The translations under genes were made by a program, and so were the position numbers. Positions 56,109-64,000 of a stretch of DNA of 64,000 nt are shown here, piece by piece. The notes below the pieces were generated by a model. That model had not been told where the DNA came from. It did not search any database and was given only the letters and a program-made list of their open reading frames with translations. Origin of the DNA: Ephemerocybe angulata (taxonomy: Eukaryota; Basidiomycota; Agaricomycetes; Agaricales; Psathyrellaceae); the NCBI GenBank assembly GCA_013368325.1, contig JAACJK010000002.1, forward strand, positions 1,426,001-1,490,000, read 5' to 3'. The first letter of the stretch is position 1; every line of letters starts with the position of its first letter.

Positions 56109-56529
56109 CCTTCGCCGGATGTCCGCTCTCTCTCTTCACTTCTCGCACCCTGTTCTCGTAATGCTCCAGCCACTCGTCCGACACTCTCAGCATCTCGGCC
56201 GTGGCCAGATACTCGTCCAGCATGTCTGGGAGCGAGTTTCTGAAGACCGAGACTCGTAGTTCGGCAAGTCGGTCTTCGTTGCGGATGACCTGGCTCAGGG
56301 CACGGGCGGTAGAGAGGCGGCGGGTCTGGCTGCGTGTGGCGGGCATGTTGTCGAGGACTGTGTTGAGGTTGTCGATGATGTCGAGGGAAGTGTTGAGGGC
56401 GTAGACGAATAGGTTGTAGTTGCGGGTGATGATGTGAATGGTGCGGAGGAGAGCGATGTACTCGTCGTAGATGATAGAGATGGCGAGTATGCAGAAGAGG
56501 TTGATGAGGAACTCGGTTTCGGTGAGCAT
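56089..56529 (-). CDS. Chromovirus B 3' ORF with hydrophobic N-terminus
   Basis: 146 codons. The N-terminal half is hydrophobic and helical (LTETEFLINLFCILAISIIY, then LLRTIHIITRNYNLFVYAL), followed by a basic segment (MPATRSQTRRLSTARAL) and a helical acidic tail (ATAEMLRVSDEWLEHYENRV). No family was recognised. The overlap with the next ORF is about 20 nt in a different frame. Confidence 0.5.
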   Translation of the reverse strand: MLTETEFLINLFCILAISIIYDEYIALLRTIHIITRNYNLFVYALNTSLDIIDNLNTVLDNMPATRSQTRRLSTARALSQVIRNEDRLAELRVSVFRNSLPDMLDEYLATAEMLRVSDEWLEHYENRVREVKRESGHPAKDGDTVG

Positions 56530-56677
56530 AGAAATCTGGGTTTCTGTCCCTTCTTCCTTGTTTTTTCTTGGTTATATCTGTTTTGTTTTGTTCTCGACCT
56601 CTGCCTCATGGATTTCATATTCTATGGTTCTGGGGTTCATAATTTGAGGGTTGCCTCGAGGTTTTCATATCTGTTTC

Positions 56678-59600
56678 TTATTTTAGCTTATGACGTTGCT
56701 TGTACTCCGTAATGACGTCTGGGGCATGAACATGCTTGGTAGGCACCCATTCGTCGTGTTCGCTGGAGTATCCAACCCATCGGATTAGCCACTCCCTTCT
56801 GTTTCCTTTTCCTCTGTGTGCTAGAATAGCTTGGACCTCGTATTCTTCATCCCCTTCATTCATGATTTCTGGAGGGGGATTCGTGTAATTGGGTCCATGG
56901 GCTTCTGTTTCTTCATAAGGACTTAATAGTGCAACGTGAAACACATTGTGAATTCTCCATCGGTTAGGAAGCTTCAATCGATAAGTGACAGGTCCCATGA
57001 CCTCTTCGATTTTGAAGGGACCTTCTCTTTTCGTAGAAATCTTTTTGTTGTATGGAAGTTTTAGGTTCTTTGCTTCTAACCACACGTGTTGTCCTTTCTG
57101 AAGTTTCGGAAGGGAAGTTTGGATCCTTCCTGCCATTCTTGTTCTTGCGAGTTCATGTGCTGCTAGCACTTCATTTCGGTCTCTTTGCAGAGCCTCAATT
57201 CTTGCTTTTACGCTAGGGAACTTGGAGTTCTTTGTCGTTAATGGCACGCCCCTTGGTTGATACCCGTACATTAGCTCGAATGACGACCTTGTTCGGTCTG
57301 CGTGTTTTCGGCTATTGTGAGCGAATTCGAGTGCGGGAAGGCTATCTTTCCATGTTTGAGGATTTAAGAGACAATAGATCGAGATGTAGACTTCTATTTC
57401 TTGATTGAAACGCTCCGTGGTTCCATCGCTTTGGGGATGATAGGCCGTGGACAAGCTTGATTCGATTTTCAGAATTTTGAGAAGATCTCTGAAGGATTTC
57501 GCAGCGAATTGCGGTCCTCGATCTGATATCATCTTATCTGGAAGTCCGAATCTTTTGACAAGATTGTCTAAAAGGAGTTTGGCTGTGCCTTCTGATGTGA
57601 TTGTTTTGTCACACGGGATCAGAATCACTCCCTTTGTAAGGCCGTGGTCCACCACGGACAGTATAGAGTCGTATCCGTCTATTTTCGGGAGATCTGTGAT
57701 GAAGTCCATGGAACATTGCTTGAATGGTTCCTTGGTCGTGGGTCCTGGGATCGGTTGCAACGGTGCTTTTATTGGTCTTCTATTGATCTTGAATTGTTGA
57801 CATATTCCGCATCCTTTTACGTAGTTTCGGGTAAACGTTCTCATTCCTGGCCACCAGTAGTGCCGTTTGGCTTGATTAAACGTTTCTAATTCTCCAGGGT
57901 GTCCAACCAACGTGGAGTCGTGGAACCTCTGTATGATCGATCGTCGAAGCAAGAGGTCATTCGGTACATATTGCCTTCCTTGGAAGAATATTGCTTCTCC
58001 TGCTTCTGTTGTCTCGATCGTCCAATCCTGGAGATTCGTCCCGATGTCTTTTATGTCCGAGTTTTTCAATGTTTGTAGTGCTTTTATGACGTCTTCGTCA
58101 AACGTTTGACATAATAATATTCTTTCCTGTAATTCAGTGTCGATTAAATTAATGAATAACTCATCTTTAAGCATAATTTGAGGCTCTTCGTTTTCATCTA
58201 TTCCTGGATTGTGATCAGGTCTTCTTGATAAGTTATCCGATTGGATCATCTTGTGACCTGGCATATGTACGAGTTTGATGTCATAGTTCGAAAGAATTAA
58301 AGCCCATCGTGCTTGGCGATCGTTCAGCTTTTGAGGCTTCCTAAAGTAAAGGAGGTTTTGATGATCTGAGAGAACCGTTGTGGGGAATGGAGACCCTTGA
58401 ATGTAATGTCTCCATTCTTCCAATGCCCTGACTACTCCCATGAGTTCTCGATCATAAATCTCATATCTCCTTTCAGTAGGCGTGAACGTTTTTGATAGGA
58501 ATGCGACCGGGTGTCTAGCTCCATTGGTATCCATTTGGGTTAGAACTGCTCCATAAGCGAATTTCGACGCATCAGATTCTATTTGGAAGGGACGTGTAAG
58601 GTCCGGCTGTGATAACACAGGTTCTTCCGTGAAGAGTCGTTTCAGTGTGTTAAATGCCTTTTGAGCTTCTTCGTTCCATTGATACAAGGTATCCTTCTTT
58701 AGCAGATTATTGAGAGGTTTGACCACATCAGAGTATTTCTTGATGAATCTGCGATAGAAGTTCCCAAAACCCAAAAAGGACCTTAATTGCTTCGTTGTTT
58801 TCGGTTCCGGCCAGTCCACTATTGCTTCCACTTTCTTGGGATCCATCGAGATTTTTCCTTCCTCTATGACCATTCCTAGATATTCAACACGAGTTTTCGC
58901 GAACTCGCATTTTTCTGGTCGAAGGTAAAGATCATTTTCTCGGAGTTTCTGGAGGACCTTTTTCGTGATCTCTTCAAGCTCTTCCAGAGAGTTTGCTGCG
59001 ATCAGGATGTCATCCATATAAATGACAACCTCCTCATTGTCTAGCTCCACAACGAAGATGTGATCCATCATTCTCTGGAATGTTGCAGGAGAGTTACAGA
59101 GTCCGAAAAACATGACTGTTGGTTCGAATAATCCCAAAGGAGTTTTGAACGCCGCTTTCCATTCATCGCCTTCTTTGATTCGCACGTTGTTATATCCCCA
59201 TCTGACATCCATTTTCGTGAAATATTTCTTGCCTCGGATCTTATCCATAATATCCTGGATCAACGGAAGAGGATAAGCATCTTTGACCGTCCATTCGTTG
59301 ACATAGCGGTAATCCTGTATGGGTCTCCTTTTATCCTTTTTTGGAACAAAGAAAAAGGGTGACGCCATTTGAGATTGTGATGGTCGGATGTATCCCTTCT
59401 CCAGATTTTCTCTGATAAATTCCTTGAGCTCCTTTAATTCATCTTGTGTGAGTGAATATAGTGGGAACGATCTTGGAATAAATCCTTCTTTTAGTTCTAT
59501 CGCATGATCATAAGGTTTTCTTGTTGGAAGTCTTCCTGCAGCTTTCTCAGAGAAAACATCTAAGTATTCATGAAACTGTTTTGGTATCTTTTCCCGGAGT

Positions 59601-59857
59601 TTTTCTTGTTCTTCTGATGGAACTTCTTCATAGAATTTTGGAAGATTCTGCATAATTTCGTCGATTTGGATCTTCCTGTTATCTTCGTCGACTAATTCGA
59701 GATCCGCTTTGTCGGTGTTTTTAGTTATGTCGTTTTTTATGATCGCATGTATGAGGTCGATTTCGATCTCTTCCCCCTCTTCTGGGTCCATTATTCCCAA
59801 AGTGTCTTCATTATCCCAGGTTAGAGTTCCCGTTCTCCAATTAATAAGCGGGTTCAT
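56678..59857 (-). CDS. pol: Chromovirus B Pol: RT, RNase H, integrase, chromodomain
   Basis: Uninterrupted. RT: KMDVRWGYNNVRI, FGLCNSPATFQRMMD, YMDDILIAA, FLGFGNFYRRFI. RNase H: IESDASKFAYGAVLTQM, YDRELMGV, LSDHQNL. Integrase: FHDSTLVGHPGELETF, GCGICQQF, MDFITDLPKIDGYDSI, ISDRGPQFAAKSF, AYHPQSDGTTERFNQE. Chromodomain: YEVQAILAHRGKGNRREWLI, RWVGYSSEHDEWV. All catalytic acids are present. The ATG at 59857 is accidental: homology to other gypsy proteases continues upstream in the frame ending at 59854, across a short A run (TTAAAAGAATGA). Confidence 0.93.
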   Translation of the reverse strand: MNPLINWRTGTLTWDNEDTLGIMDPEEGEEIEIDLIHAIIKNDITKNTDKADLELVDEDNRKIQIDEIMQNLPKFYEEVPSEEQEKLREKIPKQFHEYLDVFSEKAAGRLPTRKPYDHAIELKEGFIPRSFPLYSLTQDELKELKEFIRENLEKGYIRPSQSQMASPFFFVPKKDKRRPIQDYRYVNEWTVKDAYPLPLIQDIMDKIRGKKYFTKMDVRWGYNNVRIKEGDEWKAAFKTPLGLFEPTVMFFGLCNSPATFQRMMDHIFVVELDNEEVVIYMDDILIAANSLEELEEITKKVLQKLRENDLYLRPEKCEFAKTRVEYLGMVIEEGKISMDPKKVEAIVDWPEPKTTKQLRSFLGFGNFYRRFIKKYSDVVKPLNNLLKKDTLYQWNEEAQKAFNTLKRLFTEEPVLSQPDLTRPFQIESDASKFAYGAVLTQMDTNGARHPVAFLSKTFTPTERRYEIYDRELMGVVRALEEWRHYIQGSPFPTTVLSDHQNLLYFRKPQKLNDRQARWALILSNYDIKLVHMPGHKMIQSDNLSRRPDHNPGIDENEEPQIMLKDELFINLIDTELQERILLCQTFDEDVIKALQTLKNSDIKDIGTNLQDWTIETTEAGEAIFFQGRQYVPNDLLLRRSIIQRFHDSTLVGHPGELETFNQAKRHYWWPGMRTFTRNYVKGCGICQQFKINRRPIKAPLQPIPGPTTKEPFKQCSMDFITDLPKIDGYDSILSVVDHGLTKGVILIPCDKTITSEGTAKLLLDNLVKRFGLPDKMISDRGPQFAAKSFRDLLKILKIESSLSTAYHPQSDGTTERFNQEIEVYISIYCLLNPQTWKDSLPALEFAHNSRKHADRTRSSFELMYGYQPRGVPLTTKNSKFPSVKARIEALQRDRNEVLAAHELARTRMAGRIQTSLPKLQKGQHVWLEAKNLKLPYNKKISTKREGPFKIEEVMGPVTYRLKLPNRWRIHNVFHVALLSPYEETEAHGPNYTNPPPEIMNEGDEEYEVQAILAHRGKGNRREWLIRWVGYSSEHDEWVPTKHVHAPDVITEYKQRHKLK

Positions 59858-60249
59858 TCTTTTAACCAGGGTAATCCCAGGATGACCGAGTGTCTTCCTA
59901 ATCCTGTGATCAAGAAGATTTGGGAATGTGATTCTCGTCCCATGTGAAGGGTTAATTTGACAAAATGTGTGATGATTCCTTCTTTGTTTGGGGTTCCATC
60001 CACGTTTTTCGCCATAAGGGGTTCTTTGAGTTTTTCGAGATCTAATCGGTTTCTTTCCGCGAATTTCCTATCCATAAAGACCCCTCCTGCTCCTGAATCG
60101 ATAAGGGCTTTGGTATCAACGATTTCTAGATTGCTCTGGATCTTGATCGGCATTGTTAGGGTCGAATTCCCATCATCAAGTGCCTGAATAGAGCATATCG
60201 ACAAGCACGGAGAAGACGACGTTGATCCGACTTCCCCAATCAAAAACCC
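59854..60249 (-). CDS. Chromovirus B protease region
   Basis: Aspartic protease: DTKALIDSGAGGVFMD is the active site and HSVILGLPWLKE the end of the domain. The frame is -1 to gag, entered at GGGTTTT (60249-60243). It ends with a TGA overlapping the ATG of the next frame, in a run of four A residues; one more A would join both frames. Confidence 0.85.
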   Translation of the reverse strand, partial: GFLIGEVGSTSSSPCLSICSIQALDDGNSTLTMPIKIQSNLEIVDTKALIDSGAGGVFMDRKFAERNRLDLEKLKEPLMAKNVDGTPNKEGIITHFVKLTLHMGRESHSQIFLITGLGRHSVILGLPWLKE

Positions 60250-61541
60250 TGGTTCCCATTCCACCTTTCCGCCAACTTGTCTTGGTCTTCTTTTGACATC
60301 TGCGATAGCATCGTCATCATAGTGTCCAGGCGGTTGACTTCCACTGGTTCGGCTTCGACATTGTTCACATATCGAGGGGGAGGGGGTCCTCGAGATGGTT
60401 CTCGGTTGTTTTGTCCCTTTTTCGGACATAACCGCGCAATATGTCCCACCTCGTTGCAATTGTAGCATTTCCTTTCGAGGAACCTCTTTGTTCTTTCTTC
60501 GGCTGAAAGTGCTCCTATGTCCATTGCGTCTGGATCCCTTCTCTGGGAAGACGGTTTTGGCAGATTTGGTCGTGAATTTGATCCTTGGGTTTCCTTCTTT
60601 CTTTCCTTGCTTCGTCGATACTCCTTATCGTAATCCAATGCCCTATCTTTCCATTCTTCCAAAGTCTTGGGTCGAGGATAACTTTTTCTGATATTTTCTC
60701 GTAGAGCTCCATTTAGACCTTCCGTGTATTGATATAGTAAGGTTTCTTCATCGAATTTTGAATCCCTGGCATAAATATTGAAGAGCCTTGTATATTCTTC
60801 GCATGTTCCTGTCATTTTGATGTTCATAATCTTCTTTTGGGCATCTTCTTTGAGTTCGAATAGTGTGAAGTTTTCTTTGAAATGTTTTTCGAATTCGTCA
60901 TAATTTTTGAATACCCATTTGACTGCTGCCTTTTTTGCTTGGTCCTCCCCTGCTTCTCTGGTTTCCTTTTCCGCTCTTTGCCAATCGAGACGACTAGATC
61001 GCGCCCATTTTGTAGCACAATCATCTTTTCCTCCTTTGATCTTTCCCAATGCAAATATGACCTTCGTGGCATCTCCTGCCTCTCTTGTCACCTGGAAATA
61101 TAATTCCAAATCTGCAAGGAACGATTCGACATGAGCGGGATTTCCATCAAAGCATTCGGGTTCAGGATGTTTTATCTTGGGCCTGGCTTCTTGCAATTCA
61201 TTTGCTTTATTTTGGGCGTTTACTAGCTCCTTCTGTTGTGTCCTCATTGCTTCCATGGCTGTTTCGAGTTGTTGTGTTTGGTATGCTATGGTTTGATTGG
61301 TTACGTCGATTTTCTTATTTTGTTCTTCCTGTGCATCTGCAGATCTTGATAGTGGGAACAGTAATGGTGTAAATGTTTTATGCAACACTGCAGCGATCAC
61401 CACCACCACCATCCCAAAGGCTACATCTCCAATCTTCTTTGGGAACTCTATTGCCATCGTCGCTGTCGTTACTTCTACGGCATGTGTGGCGATGAAGTCC
61501 CAAACCACATTAATGAACACGGGCACTTGTTGATCGGCCAT
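60240..61541 (-). CDS. gag: Chromovirus B Gag with a hydrophobic N-terminal segment
   Basis: Starts at the first ATG (61541, MADQQVPVFINVVWDF), only about 43 nt after the LTR. Residues about 37-60 (IGDVAFGMVVVVIAAVLHKT, then FTPLLFPLS) form a likely membrane helix. A coiled coil follows (NKKIDVTNQTIAYQTQQLE), then the capsid region (FDGNPAHVESFLADLELYF ... FENFTLF-like segments) and the zinc knuckle CYNCNEVGHIARLC. The C-terminus RWNGNQGF* overlaps a slippery heptamer. A membrane segment at the Gag N-terminus is not standard for the family. Confidence 0.88.
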   Translation of the reverse strand: MADQQVPVFINVVWDFIATHAVEVTTATMAIEFPKKIGDVAFGMVVVVIAAVLHKTFTPLLFPLSRSADAQEEQNKKIDVTNQTIAYQTQQLETAMEAMRTQQKELVNAQNKANELQEARPKIKHPEPECFDGNPAHVESFLADLELYFQVTREAGDATKVIFALGKIKGGKDDCATKWARSSRLDWQRAEKETREAGEDQAKKAAVKWVFKNYDEFEKHFKENFTLFELKEDAQKKIMNIKMTGTCEEYTRLFNIYARDSKFDEETLLYQYTEGLNGALRENIRKSYPRPKTLEEWKDRALDYDKEYRRSKERKKETQGSNSRPNLPKPSSQRRDPDAMDIGALSAEERTKRFLERKCYNCNEVGHIARLCPKKGQNNREPSRGPPPPRYVNNVEAEPVEVNRLDTMMTMLSQMSKEDQDKLAERWNGNQGF

Positions 61542-61572
61542 TTTTGTAGTTGACAAAAATTTGAATAGGGTG

Positions 61573-61583
61573 AGTTCGTTCTT
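61573..61583 (-). promoter_or_regulatory. Self-complementary primer-binding site of chromovirus B
   Basis: AAGAACGAACT begins one base after the 5' LTR and is the exact complement of AGTTCGTTCTT in that LTR (61826-61816), about 35 nt downstream of TATATATA. Confidence 0.75.
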
Positions 61584-61584
61584 T

Positions 61585-62078
61585 TGTTATGCCCGACGGT
61601 AACGGACAGGTTACAAGGGCAAGGTTCAAGTCTTCAACGACTAAGTCTTCAATAAGTCTTCAAGTCGTCACAACGTGTGAGGCTTTCTACACGTTCACTG
61701 GGGATCTCTGCGATAATCACTTGTTTGTCAGAGATGATACTTCGGTGTTAGTTTGATAAAGGTCTTAGGTCAAGCTTCAAGTGTCAGATGTCAGGCTACT
61801 AGAGAGGTTCTTATTAAGAACGAACTAAGGAGTACAGGAGATTCTACCCTAGGTATATATACTAGAGAACATGTGTTGGCCTTGAGGCATCCTCAAGGCG
61901 AGCATCAGTCAGCTATATTAAGTACATGAGGCGATTAGTAAGTAAAATGAAAAGTATCAGTCAGCGAAATGAAAAACATGTGCTACAGAAGCTAACTACT
62001 GGTCATATGGTCATACATGAGGTTACAATGAGGCATACATGTGTCCGGAGTCAATATCATGTGAGCAGAAGCGTAACA
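61585..62078 (-). repeat. 5' LTR of chromovirus B
   Basis: 494 bp; the promoter-like TATATATA is at about 61,861-61,854. Confidence 0.93.
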
Positions 62079-62236
62079 GCGAGTAACCAGAAAGTCGACG
62101 GCTCGTTCCTCGCGACCGTCCTCGAGACCGCCGCACCCGGTGTGCTCTACCTTGCGTGGAAGAGTATAACCGAAGGTGCGTCTCTCCACTTCACCTCTCG
62201 GTTCCGAATGCTGCGTACTGATGCATGAACTTGTAG

Positions 62237-62271
62237 AATCGGGACGACGAGTACTACCCGTCATGATGTGA
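62237..62271 (+). pseudogene. chs7 exon 7 with a frameshift
   Basis: GAATCGGGACGACGAG lacks two bases (TG) present in the intact copy (GAATCGTGGGACGACGAG). The end therefore reads ESGRRVLPVMM instead of ESWDDEYYPS. Confidence 0.8.
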
Positions 62272-62622
62272 TCCCCGGCCGATACCCGCGCAGTGTGCAC
62301 CCCTTCCTCACCTCCCTCCCACCATCCTTCACATACCGCCCGTCGCATTATATAGTGAAACAGACAGTGCCCTTCATTAGTTACCCCAGAGCGCCGCTAC
62401 ACACGCTTACTTACCCATGCACACCCACTGCATACTTACACCGACGCACCACTCGTTCGCGATGATAACTGCTTGATATGTAACATTGATTCCAACACCA
62501 AACAGTTTCTATACGAACTGGTACGACAGCCACTCGAGTCCACGAGGCCCTATAAAGGTAGCATAACTGAAGAGGTACCAAGAGGGTTACAAGAGACATG
62601 TCCCATCGAAGTCAGCCCGAGC

Positions 62623-63081
62623 CTAAACAAAGGAGGGGGCGGGGTCGGAGATGGTGCTGGTGATGGCGGGGGGCTCAGAGATGGTGCTGGTGATGGCGGG
62701 GGGCTCAGTAGTGATGTTGGCGGGCACGGAGATGGTGCTGGTGATGGCGGGGGGAACGGAGATGGTGCTCGTGATGTTGGCGGGGGCGGAGATGGTGCTA
62801 CAGGTCATGGCGGGGTCAGAGATGGTATCCGTGATGTGGGCGGGCTCGGAGATGGTGCTTGTGATGGTGAGGGACTCAGAAATGGTGCTCGTGATGTTGG
62901 CGGGGACGGAGATGGTGCTCATGATGACGGGCCCCGCCGCGGTGTCGGACACTCCTTTGCCGTTGTGGGGAAGGGCGGGGACGCCTAGGTGGTTAGTGAG
63001 ATGAGGGTTCTTTGGTTGGAGTGGAGGTGGCTTACCGCTGAGCAGGACTGCTGCGAGGACAAGGGAGAAGGATTTGTGCAT
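62623..63081 (-). CDS. Secreted Thr/Ser/Ile-rich tandem-repeat protein
   Basis: Exon 1 (63081-63036) encodes a signal peptide, MHKSFSLVLAAVLLSG. Intron 63035-62985 (GTAAGC to CCTAG) is in phase with exon 2 (62984-62623), giving about 135 residues. The mature protein is about eleven imperfect copies of a 9-11-residue unit such as ANITSTISVP, EPPAITSTIS or DPAMTCSTIS. Such repeats suit a cell-wall or extracellular, possibly O-glycosylated, protein. An ATG at 63144 lies upstream in the unspliced frame, but the TATA box near 63,155 and the signal peptide favour 63081. No family was recognised. Confidence 0.6.
   Translation of the reverse strand: MHKSFSLVLAAVLLSGKPPPLQPKNPHLTNHLGVPALPHNGKGVSDTAAGPVIMSTISVPANITSTISESLTITSTISEPAHITDTISDPAMTCSTISAPANITSTISVPPAITSTISVPANITTEPPAITSTISEPPAITSTISDPAPSFV
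62640..62935 (-). repeat. Coding minisatellite, about 27-33 bp units
   Basis: GGAGATGGTGCTGGTGATGG-like units repeat about ten times. They encode the Thr/Ile repeats on the minus strand and a Gly/Asp-rich frame on the plus strand. Confidence 0.85.
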
Positions 63082-63150
63082 TGCAAATGAGGCTTTAGCT
63101 GAGTGGTGTGTGTGTAGAGATCGTATTGTACTTACCAGCTGCAATTTCCA

Positions 63151-63160
63151 CTATTTATAC
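63151..63160 (-). promoter_or_regulatory. Probable TATA box
   Basis: GTATAAATAG on the minus strand, about 70 nt upstream of the chosen ATG at 63081. Confidence 0.5.
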
Positions 63161-63499
63161 TGGGTTTTAGGGGCACTGAAAGGACGGCCTGAGTTGCCCG
63201 ACGAGAGGTGCGTCAATGGTGAGGTTCGTGTTAACCGCCCACACACTAGTAGAGAAGTATTTCCACCCGGGCTGTGGCGGCCTATCGACGGTGACCCCCT
63301 ACCCAGGGTGTATATCAAAAGATCTCCCACCTCGAGGGCTACTCAAGCGACTGTTTCGACCGGCGCCCACCTGGCGACGCGGTGAACTCAGCCCAGGCGG
63401 CAGGTGAGTCTGGAATGAAAGCAGCTTAGGGCGTTCGATCTGGTAGAGATTCTGGAGGCGGAGGAGAGTGCCCGTGTGACCGTGTGCTGATCGCGAACC

Positions 63500-63860
63500 G
63501 GATGCGGGTTGATGGTAGCCGCGCCACTCACTATGTTCGCGTCTCGCACCCCGGGTATCGTCGTGCGTTCACTCGGCTCTCCTTGAGGAGCACAGCTACG
63601 CTATCCACCAGAAGCGGTGTGGGAAATCTGAGGACCGTTGGCTGTGTCGGATCTGTGGTGCGGGGCCCGAATCGATGGAACACCTGTGGTTAGTCTGTGG
63701 TCATTCCGAGGCGTCAATGTATGATGCACTGCAGCCGCTGATGAATCTCTGGGTGGCGTGTCCAACTGCTGTCTCGCTATTCGATCACCTCCCTCCACGC
63801 CTCGGACCCACTGTTATCCTCCCCGCCGAGAAGGAGGTTCGTTTTCTGCATCCCGCCTGA
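63500..63860 (+). pseudogene. LINE C-terminal fragment
   Basis: Pieces in shifted frames read YVRVSHPGYRRAFTR, SEDRWLCRICG and MEHLWLVCGHSEAS. They match YLRVSHPGYRRALTR, SEDRWRCRLCG and VEHLWLVCARSEVL of the LINE at 19.3-25.2 kb. At least two frameshifts. It is in the opposite orientation to that LINE. Confidence 0.8.
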
Positions 63861-64000
63861 CTCCGATATGTCTCGGCACCGGGAGAGCTATGCTACAGCC
63901 GATGCCATGGTTGTGCGGTCTGCTATACAGTGATGCTATAGGAGCACCCTTGACATCTCTCTCGCCCAGTCGCACAAGCTTCATTGGACTCGAAGACCGG

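Larger units (their letters stand above)
55270..62078 (-). mobile_element. Ty3/gypsy chromovirus B (6,809 bp) with two LTRs
   Basis: LTRs 55270-55763 and 61585-62078 (494 bp each, TGTTA...TAACA) show only one difference in my comparison (G/C near 55,565). GCGAG is duplicated at both sides. Gag, protease, Pol with chromodomain and two small 3' ORFs lie on the minus strand. One single-base frameshift separates protease and Pol. The element is very young and sits in exon 6 of a chs7 copy. Confidence 0.93.
55265..62175 (+). pseudogene. chs7 exon 6 interrupted by chromovirus B
   Basis: The first five bases of the exon (GCGAG, 55265-55269) are followed by the retrotransposon. The exon restarts with the duplicated GCGAG at 62079 and ends at 62175 before GTGCGT. 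It encodes ASNQKVDGSFLATVLETAAP, GVLYLAWKSITE. Confidence 0.88.
48720..62492. mobile_element. Fourth repeat array (element III) with a broken chs7 gene, split by a gypsy element
   Basis: Complement-oriented units run from about 48,900 to 51,200, the centre lies at 51,515-51,730, and plus-oriented units run to 54,660. Exons 2, 4, 5, 6 and 7 of chs7 follow in order on the plus strand. The 3' flank matches element I as far as GATGATAACTGCTTGATA (about 62,461), then diverges, so the outermost repeat is lost. Chromovirus B sits inside exon 6. Confidence 0.65.

Noticed and set aside
59850..59861. Second programmed frameshift between protease and RT in chromovirus B
   Set aside because: A one-base loss in a run of A residues explains it, and chromovirus A has its own, different break further downstream.

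Overview
The window looks like a transposon-rich stretch of a mushroom-forming fungus (Basidiomycota, Agaricomycetes). Genes have many 50-70 nt GT-AG introns with CTAAC-like branch sites. The recognisable host genes are families expanded in Agaricomycetes: a BTB protein with a C-terminal Cys pair, an Rds1/ferritin-like protein, a DUF6533 seven-helix protein and a Chs7-type chaperone. The mobile elements (chromodomain Ty3/gypsy, PIF/Harbinger with a second ORF) fit the same group. No searches could be run; identifications rest on reading the translations.

Layout. 1-3.8 kb: a ferritin-like gene (5' end outside the window), a BTB gene, and a convergent BTB fragment. 3.97-11.2 kb: a 7.25-kb element bounded by inverted repeats. 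It holds a complete seven-exon gene for a chitin synthase export chaperone (Chs7 family) on the minus strand; two of its introns are swollen to 1.3 and 1.7 kb by a repeat family. 11.2-14.2 kb: sparse sequence with two possible small secreted proteins and a short inverted-repeat element. 14.2-18.3, 18.5-31.0 and 48.7-62.5 kb: three more copies of the same repeat system. Each switches repeat orientation at a conserved central sequence and carries broken chs7 exons. They are split by later insertions: a LINE in the second, itself hit by a miniature LTR element and a 935-bp inverted-repeat element, and a Ty3/gypsy element in the third. 31.1-35.1 kb: an apparently complete PIF/Harbinger transposon. 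36.8-48.3 kb: receptor-like genes, one (DUF6533) split by a 7.3-kb Ty3/gypsy element. 62.6-63.9 kb: a secreted Thr/Ile-repeat protein and a LINE fragment.

How the parts relate. The chs7-bearing repeats form palindrome-like arrays: minus-oriented units left of each centre and plus-oriented units right of it, resembling foldback elements. Only the first copy keeps a readable gene. The second and third share the same lost exon and the same 9-nt deletion, so they come from one already broken ancestor. All three LTR-type elements carry a primer site one base inside the LTR that is complementary to the predicted start of their own transcript, the Tf1/sushi self-priming arrangement. Both gypsy elements have a -1 frameshift heptamer directly before the gag stop.
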